Source of the DNA: Streptomyces niveus
Lineage (GTDB): Bacteria; Actinomycetota; Actinomycetes; Streptomycetales; Streptomycetaceae
Direction of reading: 5' to 3'
Assembly: GCF_002009175.1 (NCBI RefSeq)
Contig: NZ_CP018047.1
Coordinates: forward strand, 1,798,001-1,862,000
Length of the DNA: 64,000 nucleotides
Shown: in pieces, positions 1 through 7,793 of the stretch
Position numbering within the stretch: position 1 is the stretch's first letter
Layout of the letters: every line of letters begins with the position of its first letter
Notes under the pieces: model-generated
What the model saw: the letters and a program-made list of their open reading frames with translations, nothing else
Databases searched by the model: none
Told to the model about the DNA's origin: nothing
Position numbers and translations under genes: made by a program

Positions 1-108
1 TACGTCTATGTGTCGACCCGGAACCCGAGGGCGCTCGCGGCGGCGCTGGACGCGGTGCGGAGCGGCGGCAGCGGCAGCGAGGAGAAGGAAACGTCCGGTC
101 CGGTCTGA
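1..108 (+). CDS. C-terminal end of a DUF3093 family protein (5' truncated by window)
   Basis: An open frame runs in from the left edge and stops at TGA after 35 codons. The visible tail begins YVYVSTRNPRALAAALDA, which fits the C-terminus of DUF3093, an actinobacterial membrane-anchored family of unknown function that usually ends in a ...STR.P..LA.AL pattern followed by a variable tail. The last residues are Gly/Ser/Glu-rich and look unstructured. In related genomes DUF3093 lies next to DUF4193 and dut, which agrees with the DUF4193 gene just downstream on the other strand. The call rests on a short segment. Confidence 0.6.
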   Translation, partial: YVYVSTRNPRALAAALDAVRSGGSGSEEKETSGPV

Positions 109-129
109 GGGTCTGCGGCATCCGCGGCG

Positions 130-1044
130 CTAGCGGCCCAGTTCCTTCGGGAGCTCGGGGGGCAGCACCCTCGGCTGCTCCAGCGGCGGCAGCGCCGGCA
201 GGGCGTCCCAGGCGACCTGGCGGGCGCGAAGGTCCTTACGGATGCGCTCGGCGACCTTCCGGGTGTCCCGCCGGTTCATCATCGCGCCGACGGCCGCTCC
301 GATCATGAACGGCACCAGGTTGGGCAGGCTGCGGACCGTGCGCTTCATGATCTGCTGGCGCAGTTCGCGCTTCATCCGGCCGGAGAGCGCCGCGTTGATC
401 GTCGTCGGTTTCGTGATGTCGACACCGCGCTCCTCGGTCCACGAGGTCAGATACGCGGTGCTGCGCTCCTTGAGATTGCCGGGCGGACGCAGGCCGTAGA
501 CCTCGTGCAGCTCGGCGATGAGTTTCAGTTCGATCGCGGCGACGGCCGTGATCTCCGCGGCCAGTTCGGTCGGCATCGCGGGCGGTACGGGCATCATCGC
601 GACGGCGCCGATACCGGCACCGACGGTGGAGCTGCTGTTCGCCGCGCCCGCGACGAGCTTGTCGGCGAGCTCTTCGGGCCCGAGGCCCGGAAACTGCCTT
701 CGCAGCGTGGCGAGATCACGGACGGGAACGCGCGGGGCGTTGTCGATGATCCGGTCGGCGAGATGCGCGAGTCCGGCCCTGGCGCTCGCGCCGCCCTTCT
801 GGATGCCCCGCCTGACCCTGCCCGGGCGCCGCCCGGTCGTGGGCCCGTCCTGGCCGCCGCGGGCCGCTTCGAGCGAGGCCGGGAGGCCTCGCCCGTCGTC
901 GTCGGATGTGCCGGAGTGGGGCAGGAGAGCGGAGTGCTCGGCAGCGGGCGTGGTGCCTTCTGCCGGGCCCGGGCCGCTCTGGTACGCCTCCGGCGCTTTC
1001 TCGCGCCGGAAACGCCGTTTCCTGGACGGTGTGTCACCTGCCAC
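130..1044 (-). CDS. Conserved hypothetical protein, basic N-terminus with helical hydrophobic core
   Basis: 304 residues, starting at GTG with a GAGGAG ribosome site about nine bases upstream. The first 90 residues are charged and low in complexity (the protein begins MAGDTPSRKRRFRREK). The rest is mostly helical, with two weakly hydrophobic Gly/Ala stretches: about 140-165 (SSSTVGAGIGAVAMMPVPPA) and about 243-256 (NLVPFMIGAAVGAMM). These could be membrane-associated hairpins. The gene begins 13 bases after the DUF4193 stop on the same strand, so the two are probably co-transcribed. I do not recognise a characterised family; the layout resembles EcsC-like helical proteins, but that is only an impression. 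Confidence 0.75.
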   Translation of the reverse strand: MAGDTPSRKRRFRREKAPEAYQSGPGPAEGTTPAAEHSALLPHSGTSDDDGRGLPASLEAARGGQDGPTTGRRPGRVRRGIQKGGASARAGLAHLADRIIDNAPRVPVRDLATLRRQFPGLGPEELADKLVAGAANSSSTVGAGIGAVAMMPVPPAMPTELAAEITAVAAIELKLIAELHEVYGLRPPGNLKERSTAYLTSWTEERGVDITKPTTINAALSGRMKRELRQQIMKRTVRSLPNLVPFMIGAAVGAMMNRRDTRKVAERIRKDLRARQVAWDALPALPPLEQPRVLPPELPKELGR

Positions 1045-1057
1045 GGCCGACCGCTCC

Positions 1058-1354
1058 TCAGTCGCAGTCGCGGCAGATCGGCTGACCGTTCTTCTCCCGG
1101 GACAGCTGGCTGCGGTGGTGGACGAGGAAGCAGCTCATGCAGGTGAACTCGTCCGCCTGCCTGGGCAGTACACGAACCGACAGCTCCTCGTTGGAGAGGT
1201 CGGCCCCGGGCAGCTCAAGTCCTTCGGCCTGCTCGAACTCGTCCACGTCGACCGCGGATGTCGACTTGTCGTTCCGGCGAGCCTTCAGTTCCTCAAGGCT
1301 GTCGGAATCGACGTCGTCGTCGGTCTTGCGTGGGGTGTCGTAATCCGTTGCCAT
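1058..1354 (-). CDS. DUF4193 family zinc-ribbon protein
   Basis: 98 residues. The N-terminal half is acidic (DDDVDSDSLEELKARRND) and the C-terminal half holds a zinc ribbon: CMSC followed about 22 residues later by CRDC. The segment DEFTCMSCFLVHHRSQL is characteristic of DUF4193, a small actinobacterial family of unknown role found in nearly all members of the class. It is the first gene of a likely two-gene unit with the hypothetical protein downstream. By analogy with other small ribbon proteins it may contact nucleic acid or RNA polymerase; that is inference. Confidence 0.9.
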   Translation of the reverse strand: MATDYDTPRKTDDDVDSDSLEELKARRNDKSTSAVDVDEFEQAEGLELPGADLSNEELSVRVLPRQADEFTCMSCFLVHHRSQLSREKNGQPICRDCD

Positions 1355-1519
1355 GTCGCTTCTCCCCCTCTGGGTGTCATCGGTGTCTCAGCGCACGTAA
1401 CGCGTGAGAGGCCGGACTTGTGCCCGACCTGAGGCGGAGATTTTGCCTCACATCAAGGTCTGTTACTCAATCGACACCCAACCGGACTCTTTCCGAGTGA
1501 TCGGCTTTGGGTGCGAACC

Positions 1520-1535
1520 GGACCGTACACGGTCC
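1520..1535. promoter_or_regulatory. Perfect 16-base inverted repeat, possible operator
   Basis: GGACCGT-AC-ACGGTCC: two 7-base arms around a 2-base centre. The short loop makes a transcript hairpin unlikely, so a protein-binding palindrome is more plausible. It lies about 166 bases upstream of the DUF4193 start. No regulator can be assigned. Confidence 0.35.
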
Positions 1536-1659
1536 GAATGTCGTACTTCACGGGCGCCACCCCGTGTACTTCCCGTGATCCCGACCCCCGGAAACCCGGA
1601 TTTTCCCGGCTTTCCGTCAGGGGCTTGATCACTGAGAGTGCGAGGCTTGAATTCGCCTC

Positions 1660-1673
1660 TGTGATCGATCACA
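1660..1673. promoter_or_regulatory. Perfect palindrome TGTGATCGATCACA, possible CRP/FNR-family site
   Basis: A 14-base perfect palindrome. Its GTG-N6-CAC core resembles half-sites bound by CRP-type regulators, including the actinobacterial CRP, although classical E. coli spacing (TGTGA-N6-TCACA) is two bases longer. It lies about 70 bases past the cutS stop and 300 bases before the DUF4193 start. Confidence 0.35.
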
Positions 1674-1744
1674 CACGGCCCAACCGGGAACGGGTCCCGA
1701 AAATTCCGCGCAAAGCGAACTTCGCTCCGATCAGGAGCGAAAGT

Positions 1745-2992
1745 TCAGACAGGCAGAGTGACACGCATCACGAGCCCGCCTCCCTCGCGGGGCTCCGCGA
1801 TGATACGGCCCCCGTGGGCCCGCGCCACCGAGCGGGCGATCGACAGGCCGAGGCCAACGCCCTTGTCGCTGCCGGTCCGCTCCGTACGGAGGCGTCGGAA
1901 CGGCTCGAAGATGTTGTCGATCTCGTACGCGGGAACCACCGGCCCCGTGTTCGACACCAGCAGCACCGCCTGACCGTGCTCGACCGCGGTCGTGACCTCG
2001 ACCCAGCCCCCCTCCTTCACGTTGTAGCGCACGGCGTTCTGTACGAGGTTGAGCGCGATCCGCTCCAGCAGGACGCCGTTGCCCTGCACGACCGCCGGCG
2101 CACGCTCCCCACGGATCTCGACGCCCTTGGACTCGGCTTCGCCGCGGGTCTGGTCGACGGCGCGGGTGGCGACCTCGGCGAGATCGACGGGCTTGCGCTC
2201 GACGAGCTGGTTGTCGCTGCGGGCGAGCAGCAGCAGGCCCTCCACCAGCTGTTCACTGCGTTCGTTGGTGGCCAGGAGCGTCCGGCCGAGCTGCTGGAGC
2301 TCCACGGGCGCCGCCGGGTCGGAGAGCTGGACCTCCAGCAGTGTCCGGTTGATCGCGAGCGGTGTGCGCAGTTCGTGGGAGGCGTTGGCGACGAAGCGCT
2401 GCTGCGCGGTGAAGGCCCGCTCCAGGCGCTCCAGCATCTCGTCGAAGGTGTCGGCCAGCTCCTTCAGTTCGTCGTCCGGGCCGTCCAGCTCGATCCGGCG
2501 GGCCAGGTCGGAGCCGACCACGCGGCGCGCGGTGCGGGTGATCCGGCCCAGCGGCGACAGGACCCGTCCGGCCATCGCGTAACCGAACGCGAAAGCGATG
2601 ATGGAGAGGCCGGTCAGGGCGAACAGCGAGCGGGTGAGCAGGTCGTCGAGCGCCTGCTGGCGCTGGGCGGACATGCACGCCTTGAGTGACGCGTTGAGCT
2701 GGTCGTTGTTGACGGCCTCGTTCAGACCGGGACAAGTGGGGCTCGTCAGCTGGACATTGACCCCGGTCACCTTCAGGGCCAGCTCGCTGCCCTCGTTGAT
2801 GGCCTGCGCGGCCAGCAGATAGATGATCGACAGCAGCAGGATGCCGGCGATGAGGAACATCCCGCCGTACAGCAGCGTCAGACGTATCCGGATCGTCGGC
2901 CGGACCCATGGCAGCGCCTGGTCGGGCCGCCGGGGGTCCCAGGTCGGTTTCGGGGGCGCCGTGGGCGGCGCCGGGGTGGTCGCCACCGGCAT
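1745..2992 (-). CDS. cutS: CutS-type sensor histidine kinase
   Basis: 415 residues from the ATG that overlaps the cutR stop (TGATG), so the two genes are translationally coupled. Order: cytoplasmic Pro-rich tail, TM1 about 38-64, extracytoplasmic loop about 65-120, TM2 about 121-143, HAMP about 144-195, dimerisation domain with phospho-acceptor His206 in NASHELRTPL, then an ATPase domain with an N-box (NLVQNAVRYN) and GVGLGLSI. The outer loop contains exactly two cysteines, Cys87 and Cys106. From memory, two invariant cysteines in the CutS sensor domain have been linked to sensing extracellular redox or protein-folding state. The longer frame running upstream of this ATG overlaps cutR and is not the gene. 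Confidence 0.93.
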   Translation of the reverse strand: MPVATTPAPPTAPPKPTWDPRRPDQALPWVRPTIRIRLTLLYGGMFLIAGILLLSIIYLLAAQAINEGSELALKVTGVNVQLTSPTCPGLNEAVNNDQLNASLKACMSAQRQQALDDLLTRSLFALTGLSIIAFAFGYAMAGRVLSPLGRITRTARRVVGSDLARRIELDGPDDELKELADTFDEMLERLERAFTAQQRFVANASHELRTPLAINRTLLEVQLSDPAAPVELQQLGRTLLATNERSEQLVEGLLLLARSDNQLVERKPVDLAEVATRAVDQTRGEAESKGVEIRGERAPAVVQGNGVLLERIALNLVQNAVRYNVKEGGWVEVTTAVEHGQAVLLVSNTGPVVPAYEIDNIFEPFRRLRTERTGSDKGVGLGLSIARSVARAHGGRIIAEPREGGGLVMRVTLPV

Positions 2993-3645
2993 CAGATCCG
3001 GTAACCGGAGCCGGGCACGGTGACGATCACGGGCGGCTCGCCGAGCTTGCGGCGCAGCGTCATGACCGTGACGCGCACGACATTGGTGAACGGGTCGGTG
3101 TTCTCGTCCCAGGCCTTCTCGAGAAGCTGCTCGGCGGAGACCACGGCGCCCTCGCTGCGCATGAGCACTTCGAGGACGGCGAACTCCTTGGGCGCGAGCT
3201 GGATCTCCTTGCCGTCCCGGAAGACCTCGCGGCGGTTCGGGTCGAGCTTGATGCCCGACCGCTCCAGGACCGGCGGCAGCGGGACGGTCGTACGGCGGCC
3301 GAGCGCGCGGACGCGGGCGGTCAGCTCGGTGAAGGCGAAGGGCTTCGGAAGGTAGTCGTCGGCGCCGAGCTCCAGGCCCTCGACCCGGTCGCTGACGTCG
3401 CCGGAGGCCGTGAGCATCAGCACACGGGTGGGCATGCCCAGTTCGACGATCTTGCGGCAGACGTCGTCGCCGTGGATCAGTGGGAGGTCCCGGTCGAGCA
3501 CGACGACGTCGTAGTCGTTGACCCCGATCCGCTCCAGTGCCGCGGCGCCGTCGTACACGACGTCGACGGCCATGGCCTCCCGGCGCAGCCCGGTGGCCAC
3601 CGCATCGGCGAGCAGCTGCTCGTCCTCGACGACGAGTACGCGCAC
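2992..3645 (-). CDS. cutR: CutR OmpR-family response regulator
   Basis: 217 residues, the usual CutR length. The receiver domain (1-115) has acidic residues E7-D8, phospho-acceptor Asp51 in VVLDRDLP and the conserved Lys in DDYLPKPF. The C-terminal winged helix (about 125-217) ends in the OmpR-type GSGYRI motif. It is first in a two-gene operon with cutS. CutRS is the first-described two-component system of Streptomyces. It influences antibiotic production and, in more recent work, secretion stress. The target genes cannot be read from this window. Confidence 0.93.
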   Translation of the reverse strand: MRVLVVEDEQLLADAVATGLRREAMAVDVVYDGAAALERIGVNDYDVVVLDRDLPLIHGDDVCRKIVELGMPTRVLMLTASGDVSDRVEGLELGADDYLPKPFAFTELTARVRALGRRTTVPLPPVLERSGIKLDPNRREVFRDGKEIQLAPKEFAVLEVLMRSEGAVVSAEQLLEKAWDENTDPFTNVVRVTVMTLRRKLGEPPVIVTVPGSGYRI

Positions 3646-4002
3646 GTCGCTGTCCTTCCTGTGGGGCCCATCGCCGGGGATCCGGGGAACCGGGCAGGTC
3701 GTAGCACTGGTTGTGCGGGCCCATCCTGCCCGCTACGCGCATAAACCGGCGGTAAGACAATGCCGTCCGTCCGGCATACGGAAGGAATACGCAAGATTCT
3801 TGAATGTGGAGAGGTTTCTCCCGGACACGCCCTGGGGATGACGAGTGAACACCAGAGATCACGCCCCTTACGTGGCATGCCACTACCCGCTCTGTCCCCC
3901 AGAGGGAGTGGTGCGTGATCGACCGCCGTCGGCACTTCCAGGTGCCACTTGACCACGACGTCGGCACACCCCCGTGCCATCGACCCACGCCGAGGGGGCG
4001 CA
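3646..4002. other. Divergent intergenic region, cutR and small conserved gene
   Basis: About 357 bases between divergently transcribed genes, so promoters for both directions should lie here. The centre (about 3740-3830) is comparatively AT-rich. It contains CAAGATTCTTG (3792-3802), a perfect inverted repeat of 5-base arms around one base, about 150 bases upstream of cutR. This is a candidate site for autoregulation by CutR; I know of no consensus to test it against. Confidence 0.5.
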
Positions 4003-4176
4003 ATGGACGCATTCACCGCAGGGCTTCTGCAGCGTATAAGGGCAACGGAATCCGATCTCACACGAGCCCGTGAGACGGGCGACGACTTCCTCGCGGAGGT
4101 CGAGCAGGAGGAGCTGGAGGACCTGCACCGCCTCGCCGCCGAGCACGGCGTTCAGTTCGGCGCCGCGAACGTGTGA
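4003..4176 (+). CDS. Small conserved Streptomyces protein, 57 residues
   Basis: The ATG at 4003 is chosen because GAGGGGG lies four bases before it. An in-frame ATG at 3949 has no comparable ribosome site and would add a non-conserved-looking leader. The product (MDAFTAGLLQRIRATESDLT...) is acidic and probably one or two amphipathic helices: LxxRIRATESDL then DFLAEVEQEELEDLHRLAAEHG. Proteins of this type are annotated as hypothetical across Streptomyces; no function is known to me. A strong terminator follows nine bases after the stop, which supports a free-standing transcribed gene. Confidence 0.8.
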   Translation: MDAFTAGLLQRIRATESDLTRARETGDDFLAEVEQEELEDLHRLAAEHGVQFGAANV

Positions 4177-4184
4177 CCCGCACG

Positions 4185-4225
4185 GGAAGGACCCCGGTGC
4201 CATGGGACGGCGCCGGGGTCCTTCC
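4185..4225. terminator. Bidirectional hairpin terminator
   Basis: 17-base arms (4185-4201 GGAAGGACCCCGGTGCC and 4209-4225) with a single imperfect pair and a 7-base loop. It sits between the small gene ending at 4176 and the convergent monophosphatase gene ending at 4288, so it can serve both. Confidence 0.85.
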
Positions 4226-4287
4226 ATGTCCGGGCCGGGTCGGCCGACGCCGGATCGGGGTCTGCCGGTGCGCGGGTGCGCGGGGGA

Positions 4288-5112
4288 TCAGTCGTGCCAG
4301 GCGCCGTACTCCTCCAGCAGCGCCTGGAGCGGTTCGAAGACGCCGGGGGTGGCCGCGACCGTGAGGTCGCCGTCGGCCGGGGCGCCGGGACGGCCGCCGG
4401 TGAGCGCGCCCGCCTCGCGCGCGACGAGATCACCGGCCGCGAGGTCCCACGGATACAGTCCGCGCTCGTAGTAGCCGTCGAGCCGGCCCGCGGCGACGTC
4501 GCAGAGATCCACGGCGGCCGAGCCGCCGCGCCGGATGTCCCGCAGCTGGGGGATCAGCCGCGCCGCCACGGACGCCTGGTGGGCGCGGACGGTGGTGACG
4601 TAGTTGAAGCCCGTCGAGACCAGCGCCTGCTCCAGCGACGGTGCGGGTCGGCAGCGCACCGGCCGGTCGTTGAGGTACGCGCCGCCGCCGAGCACGGCGC
4701 GGAAGGTCTCGCGGCGCATCGGGGCCTCGACGACGCCGACGAGTGTGACGCCGCCGCGTTCGGCGGCGATGGAGACGGCCCAGGTCGGCAGCCCGTACAG
4801 ATAGTTGACGGTGCCGTCCAGCGGGTCGATCACCCAGCGGATACCGCTGCTGCCCGCCGAACTGGCGCCCTCCTCACCGAGGAAGCCGTCGTCGGGACGG
4901 TTCTCGGCGAGGAATCCGGTGATCAGCTTCTCGGCCGTGATGTCCATCTCCGTGACGACGTCGATGGGGCTGGACTTCGTCGCGGCCACGCCCAGGTCGG
5001 CGGGGCGTCCGTCGCGCAGCAGCGCCCCGGCCCGGCTCGCGGCCTCCAGGGCGAGGGCGAGCAGTTCGGAGGTGAGGGCGTCGGTGTCGACGTCCGGGCG
5101 GGAGACGGTCAC
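4288..5112 (-). CDS. Inositol monophosphatase family protein
   Basis: 274 residues from a GTG preceded by GAGGAG ten bases upstream; the open frame extends further but that part is unlike the family. Metal-binding signatures of the IMPase/FIG superfamily are present: GEEGA (motif with the metal-ligand Glu), WVIDPLDGTVNYLYG, and near the C-terminus ERGLYPWDLAAGDLVAREAG. Substrate may be inositol-1-phosphate, histidinol phosphate or another sugar phosphate; actinobacteria encode several paralogues and the sequence alone does not decide. It is convergent with the 57-residue gene and 137 bases downstream of the ferrochelatase gene on the same strand. Confidence 0.9.
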   Translation of the reverse strand: MTVSRPDVDTDALTSELLALALEAASRAGALLRDGRPADLGVAATKSSPIDVVTEMDITAEKLITGFLAENRPDDGFLGEEGASSAGSSGIRWVIDPLDGTVNYLYGLPTWAVSIAAERGGVTLVGVVEAPMRRETFRAVLGGGAYLNDRPVRCRPAPSLEQALVSTGFNYVTTVRAHQASVAARLIPQLRDIRRGGSAAVDLCDVAAGRLDGYYERGLYPWDLAAGDLVAREAGALTGGRPGAPADGDLTVAATPGVFEPLQALLEEYGAWHD

Positions 5113-5249
5113 GGGCAGGTCACTCCTCGGGAGGGAACCGGGCGGTGGGAAGGGTGGCGGGACGGGTGGCGGGCGTACGGGGCGTGGGGGACGTCGACGT
5201 ACGGGACGCCAGGGCGGGAGGCCGGCGCGGGACGCCGGGCGCGGGGACG

Positions 5250-6377
5250 TCAGGCGTACGGGCTGCCGGCCCCCGCGGCGGCCGGCCGGGGCGCCCTGGC
5301 GGGACAGCAGCCGACCGGGCAGACGTCGTGGCTGGGACCGAGCGCCCCGAGCGCGCACCGCTCCACCGGGCGCCCGCGCTCGGTCGCCGCGCGCTCCAGG
5401 AGCAGATCGCGTACGGCCCCGACGAACCGCTCGTCGGCCCCGACGGTCGCCGAGCGCCGGACCGGCAGGCCGAGTTCGGCGGCCTTCGCCGCCGCCTCGG
5501 TGTCGAGGTCGTACAGCACCTCCATGTGGTCCGAGACGAACCCGATGGGCACCATGACGACCGCCGGGGCACCCTCGCCGTGCAGGGCCTCCAGGTGGTC
5601 GCAGATGTCGGGCTCCAGCCACGGGATGTGCGGGGCGCCGCTGCGGGACTGGTAGACGAGCCGCCAGGGGTGCTCGACACCGGTCTCCTCGCGCACCGTG
5701 TCGGCGATCAGCCGCGCCACGTCGAGGTGCTGGGCGACGTACGCGCCGCCGTCGCCGTGGTCCTCGGCACGGCCCGAGGTGTCGGCCGCGGCCACCGGTA
5801 CGGAGTGGGTGGTGAAGGCGAGGTGCGCGCCCGCGCGCACCTCCTCGGGAAGGTCCGCGAGGGACGCGAGCACGCTCTCGGCCATGGGCCGTACGAAGCC
5901 GGGGTGGTTGAAGTAATGCCGCAGCTTGTCGACACGGGGCGGCTCCAGGCCCTCGTCCACGAGCGTGGCGAGCGCGTCCGCGAGGTTCTCGCGGTACTGG
6001 CGGCAGCCGGAGTAGGAGGCGTAGGCGCTGGTGGCCAGGACGGCGACGCGGCGCCTGCCGTCCCGGGTCATCTCCCGCAGGGTGTCGGTCAGATAGGGTG
6101 CCCAGTTGCGGTTGCCCCAGTAGACGGGCAGTTCCAGGCCGTTCTCGGTGAAGTCCTTGCGCAGGGCTTCCAGCAGGACGCGGTTCTGTTCGTTGATCGG
6201 ACTGACCCCGCCGAACAGGAAGTAGTGCTGCCCGACTTCCTTGAGCCGCTCCTCGGGGATGCCCCGGCCACGCGTCACGTTCCTAAGAAAAGGAACCACG
6301 TCGTCCGGGCCCTCGGGGCCACCGAAGGACAGCAGCAGAAGGGCGTCGTAGGGAGAAGTCGCACGCTGTTCGGGCAT
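5250..6377 (-). CDS. cpfC: Coproporphyrin III ferrochelatase
   Basis: 375 residues. Inserts Fe2+ into coproporphyrin III in the coproporphyrin-dependent haem pathway used by actinobacteria; older annotation calls it hemH (protohaem ferrochelatase). Diagnostic features are [13 protein letters not shown] at the N-terminus, the metal-site His in FTTHSVPV, and the conserved Glu in [11 protein letters not shown]. The C-terminal tail holds a Cys cluster ([19 protein letters not shown]), with another Cys in YSGCRQY, consistent with the [2Fe-2S] cluster reported for actinobacterial ferrochelatases. The last 15 residues are an Ala/Pro-rich extension. Confidence 0.95.
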   Translation of the reverse strand: MPEQRATSPYDALLLLSFGGPEGPDDVVPFLRNVTRGRGIPEERLKEVGQHYFLFGGVSPINEQNRVLLEALRKDFTENGLELPVYWGNRNWAPYLTDTLREMTRDGRRRVAVLATSAYASYSGCRQYRENLADALATLVDEGLEPPRVDKLRHYFNHPGFVRPMAESVLASLADLPEEVRAGAHLAFTTHSVPVAAADTSGRAEDHGDGGAYVAQHLDVARLIADTVREETGVEHPWRLVYQSRSGAPHIPWLEPDICDHLEALHGEGAPAVVMVPIGFVSDHMEVLYDLDTEAAAKAAELGLPVRRSATVGADERFVGAVRDLLLERAATERGRPVERCALGALGPSHDVCPVGCCPARAPRPAAAGAGSPYA

Positions 6378-6530
6378 GTCCCGATCCTGCCATCCGCCGC
6401 TGGGCGGCGGTAAATCGCGGCACGCTCGGGCGCCGCCGGACCGTAAGCTGTCCGGGCCTGTTCATTCCTTACCGCCAGTGGCCGGCAGCCGTACGCCCCG
6501 TCACTCGCGACAGCCCCACCGGAGCGCCCC

Positions 6531-7793
6531 GTGGCCAGTCCCTACCGCGCGATCTTCGCCGCGCCCGGAACCCGGGAATTCAGCGCGGCCGGTCTCGTCG
6601 GCCGGATGCCCCTGTCCATGATGGGCATCGGTGTCGTGACGATGATCTCCCAGCTCACCGGGCGTTACGGGCTGGCCGGCGCGCTGGCGGCGACGCTGGC
6701 GCTGTCCGCCGCCGGGATGGGTCCGCTGATCTCCCGGCTGGTGGACCGGCACGGCCAGCGGCGGGTGCTGCGGCCGGCCGCGCTGACCGCCGTGACGGCC
6801 GTCGCCGGACTGCTGGTGTGCGCCCAGCGCTCGGCGCCCGAGTGGGCACTCTTCGTCTTCGCCGCGGGCGCGGGCTGTGTGCCGAGCGTGGGATCGATGG
6901 CCCGGGCGCGCTGGGCGGAGATCTACCGGGGGTCGCCGCGCGAGCTGCACGCCGCGTACGCCTGGGAGTCGATCGTCGACGAGGTGTGCTTCATCTTCGG
7001 CCCGATCATCGCGATCGGTCTGTCCACGGCGTGGTTCCCCGAGTCGGGGCCGCTGCTGGCCGCGCTCTTCCTGCTGGTGGGCGTCTTCTGGCTGACGGCG
7101 CAGCGCGCCACCGAGCCGGTGCCGCAGTCGCGCGAGCACCACACCGGGGGCACCGCGCTGCGCTCCCCCGGTCTCCAGGTGCTGGTGGTCACGTTCGTGG
7201 CGACCGGTGCGATCTTCGGCGCCGTCGACGTGGTGACGGTGGCGTTCGCGGAGGAGCGGGGGAACAAGACGGCGGCGAGCCTCGTGCTCGCCGTGTACGC
7301 GCTCGGCTCCTGCCTCGCCGGCGCCGTCTTCGGGCTGCTGCACCCCCGGGGAAGCGCGTCCAGGAGGTGGCTGGTGGGAGTCTGCGCGATGGCCGTGAGT
7401 ATGATCCCCCTCCAACTGGCCGGGAGTCTGCCGATCCTGGCCGTGGCGCTCTTCGTCGCCGGCCTCTCGATCGCACCGACGATGGTGACGACGATGGCCC
7501 TCGTCGAAGCGCACGTACCTCGTACCAAGCTCACCGAGGGCATGACCTGGACCAGTACCGGGCTCGCCGTCGGAGTGGCGCTCGGCTCGTCCGCGGGGGG
7601 ATGGGTGGTCGACGCCTCGGGGGCGCGGACGGGGTTCGCTGTGCCCGTCGTGGCGGGAGCCGTCGCGGCCCTGGCGGCGCTGCTGGGCCACCGCAGGCTG
7701 CTGGAGCGGTCAACGGATGGGGAGGGGCGCGGGGCTGATGACCAACACCGGTACGGGCGCGGCGACGAGGAACGCGACAAGCACCTGGCGTAA
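6531..7793 (+). CDS. MFS transporter, 12 predicted membrane segments
   Basis: 420 residues from a GTG start. The protein is hydrophobic throughout, with about twelve membrane segments. A loop with the MFS signature follows segment 2 (SRLVDRHGQRRVLRP). It ends with a short charged tail. The substrate is unknown; single-gene exporters of this type commonly carry drugs or metabolites. The 3' end overlaps the next gene by 56 bases, implying coupled translation with the lactone oxidase. It is divergent from the ferrochelatase gene across 153 bases. Confidence 0.88.
   Translation: MASPYRAIFAAPGTREFSAAGLVGRMPLSMMGIGVVTMISQLTGRYGLAGALAATLALSAAGMGPLISRLVDRHGQRRVLRPAALTAVTAVAGLLVCAQRSAPEWALFVFAAGAGCVPSVGSMARARWAEIYRGSPRELHAAYAWESIVDEVCFIFGPIIAIGLSTAWFPESGPLLAALFLLVGVFWLTAQRATEPVPQSREHHTGGTALRSPGLQVLVVTFVATGAIFGAVDVVTVAFAEERGNKTAASLVLAVYALGSCLAGAVFGLLHPRGSASRRWLVGVCAMAVSMIPLQLAGSLPILAVALFVAGLSIAPTMVTTMALVEAHVPRTKLTEGMTWTSTGLAVGVALGSSAGGWVVDASGARTGFAVPVVAGAVAALAALLGHRRLLERSTDGEGRGADDQHRYGRGDEERDKHLA

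Larger units (their letters stand above)
1355..1744. other. 390-base intergenic region between DUF4193 and cutS
   Basis: No coding frame is convincing here. The region must hold the DUF4193 promoter and the 3' end of the cutRS transcript, both on the minus strand. Two perfect inverted repeats stand out and are listed separately (1520-1535 and 1660-1673). Local composition is more AT-rich than the surrounding genes. Confidence 0.7.

Noticed and set aside
2993..4012. N-terminal extension of the cutS frame
   Set aside because: It runs out of frame through cutR; the coupled ATG at 2992 gives the expected kinase.
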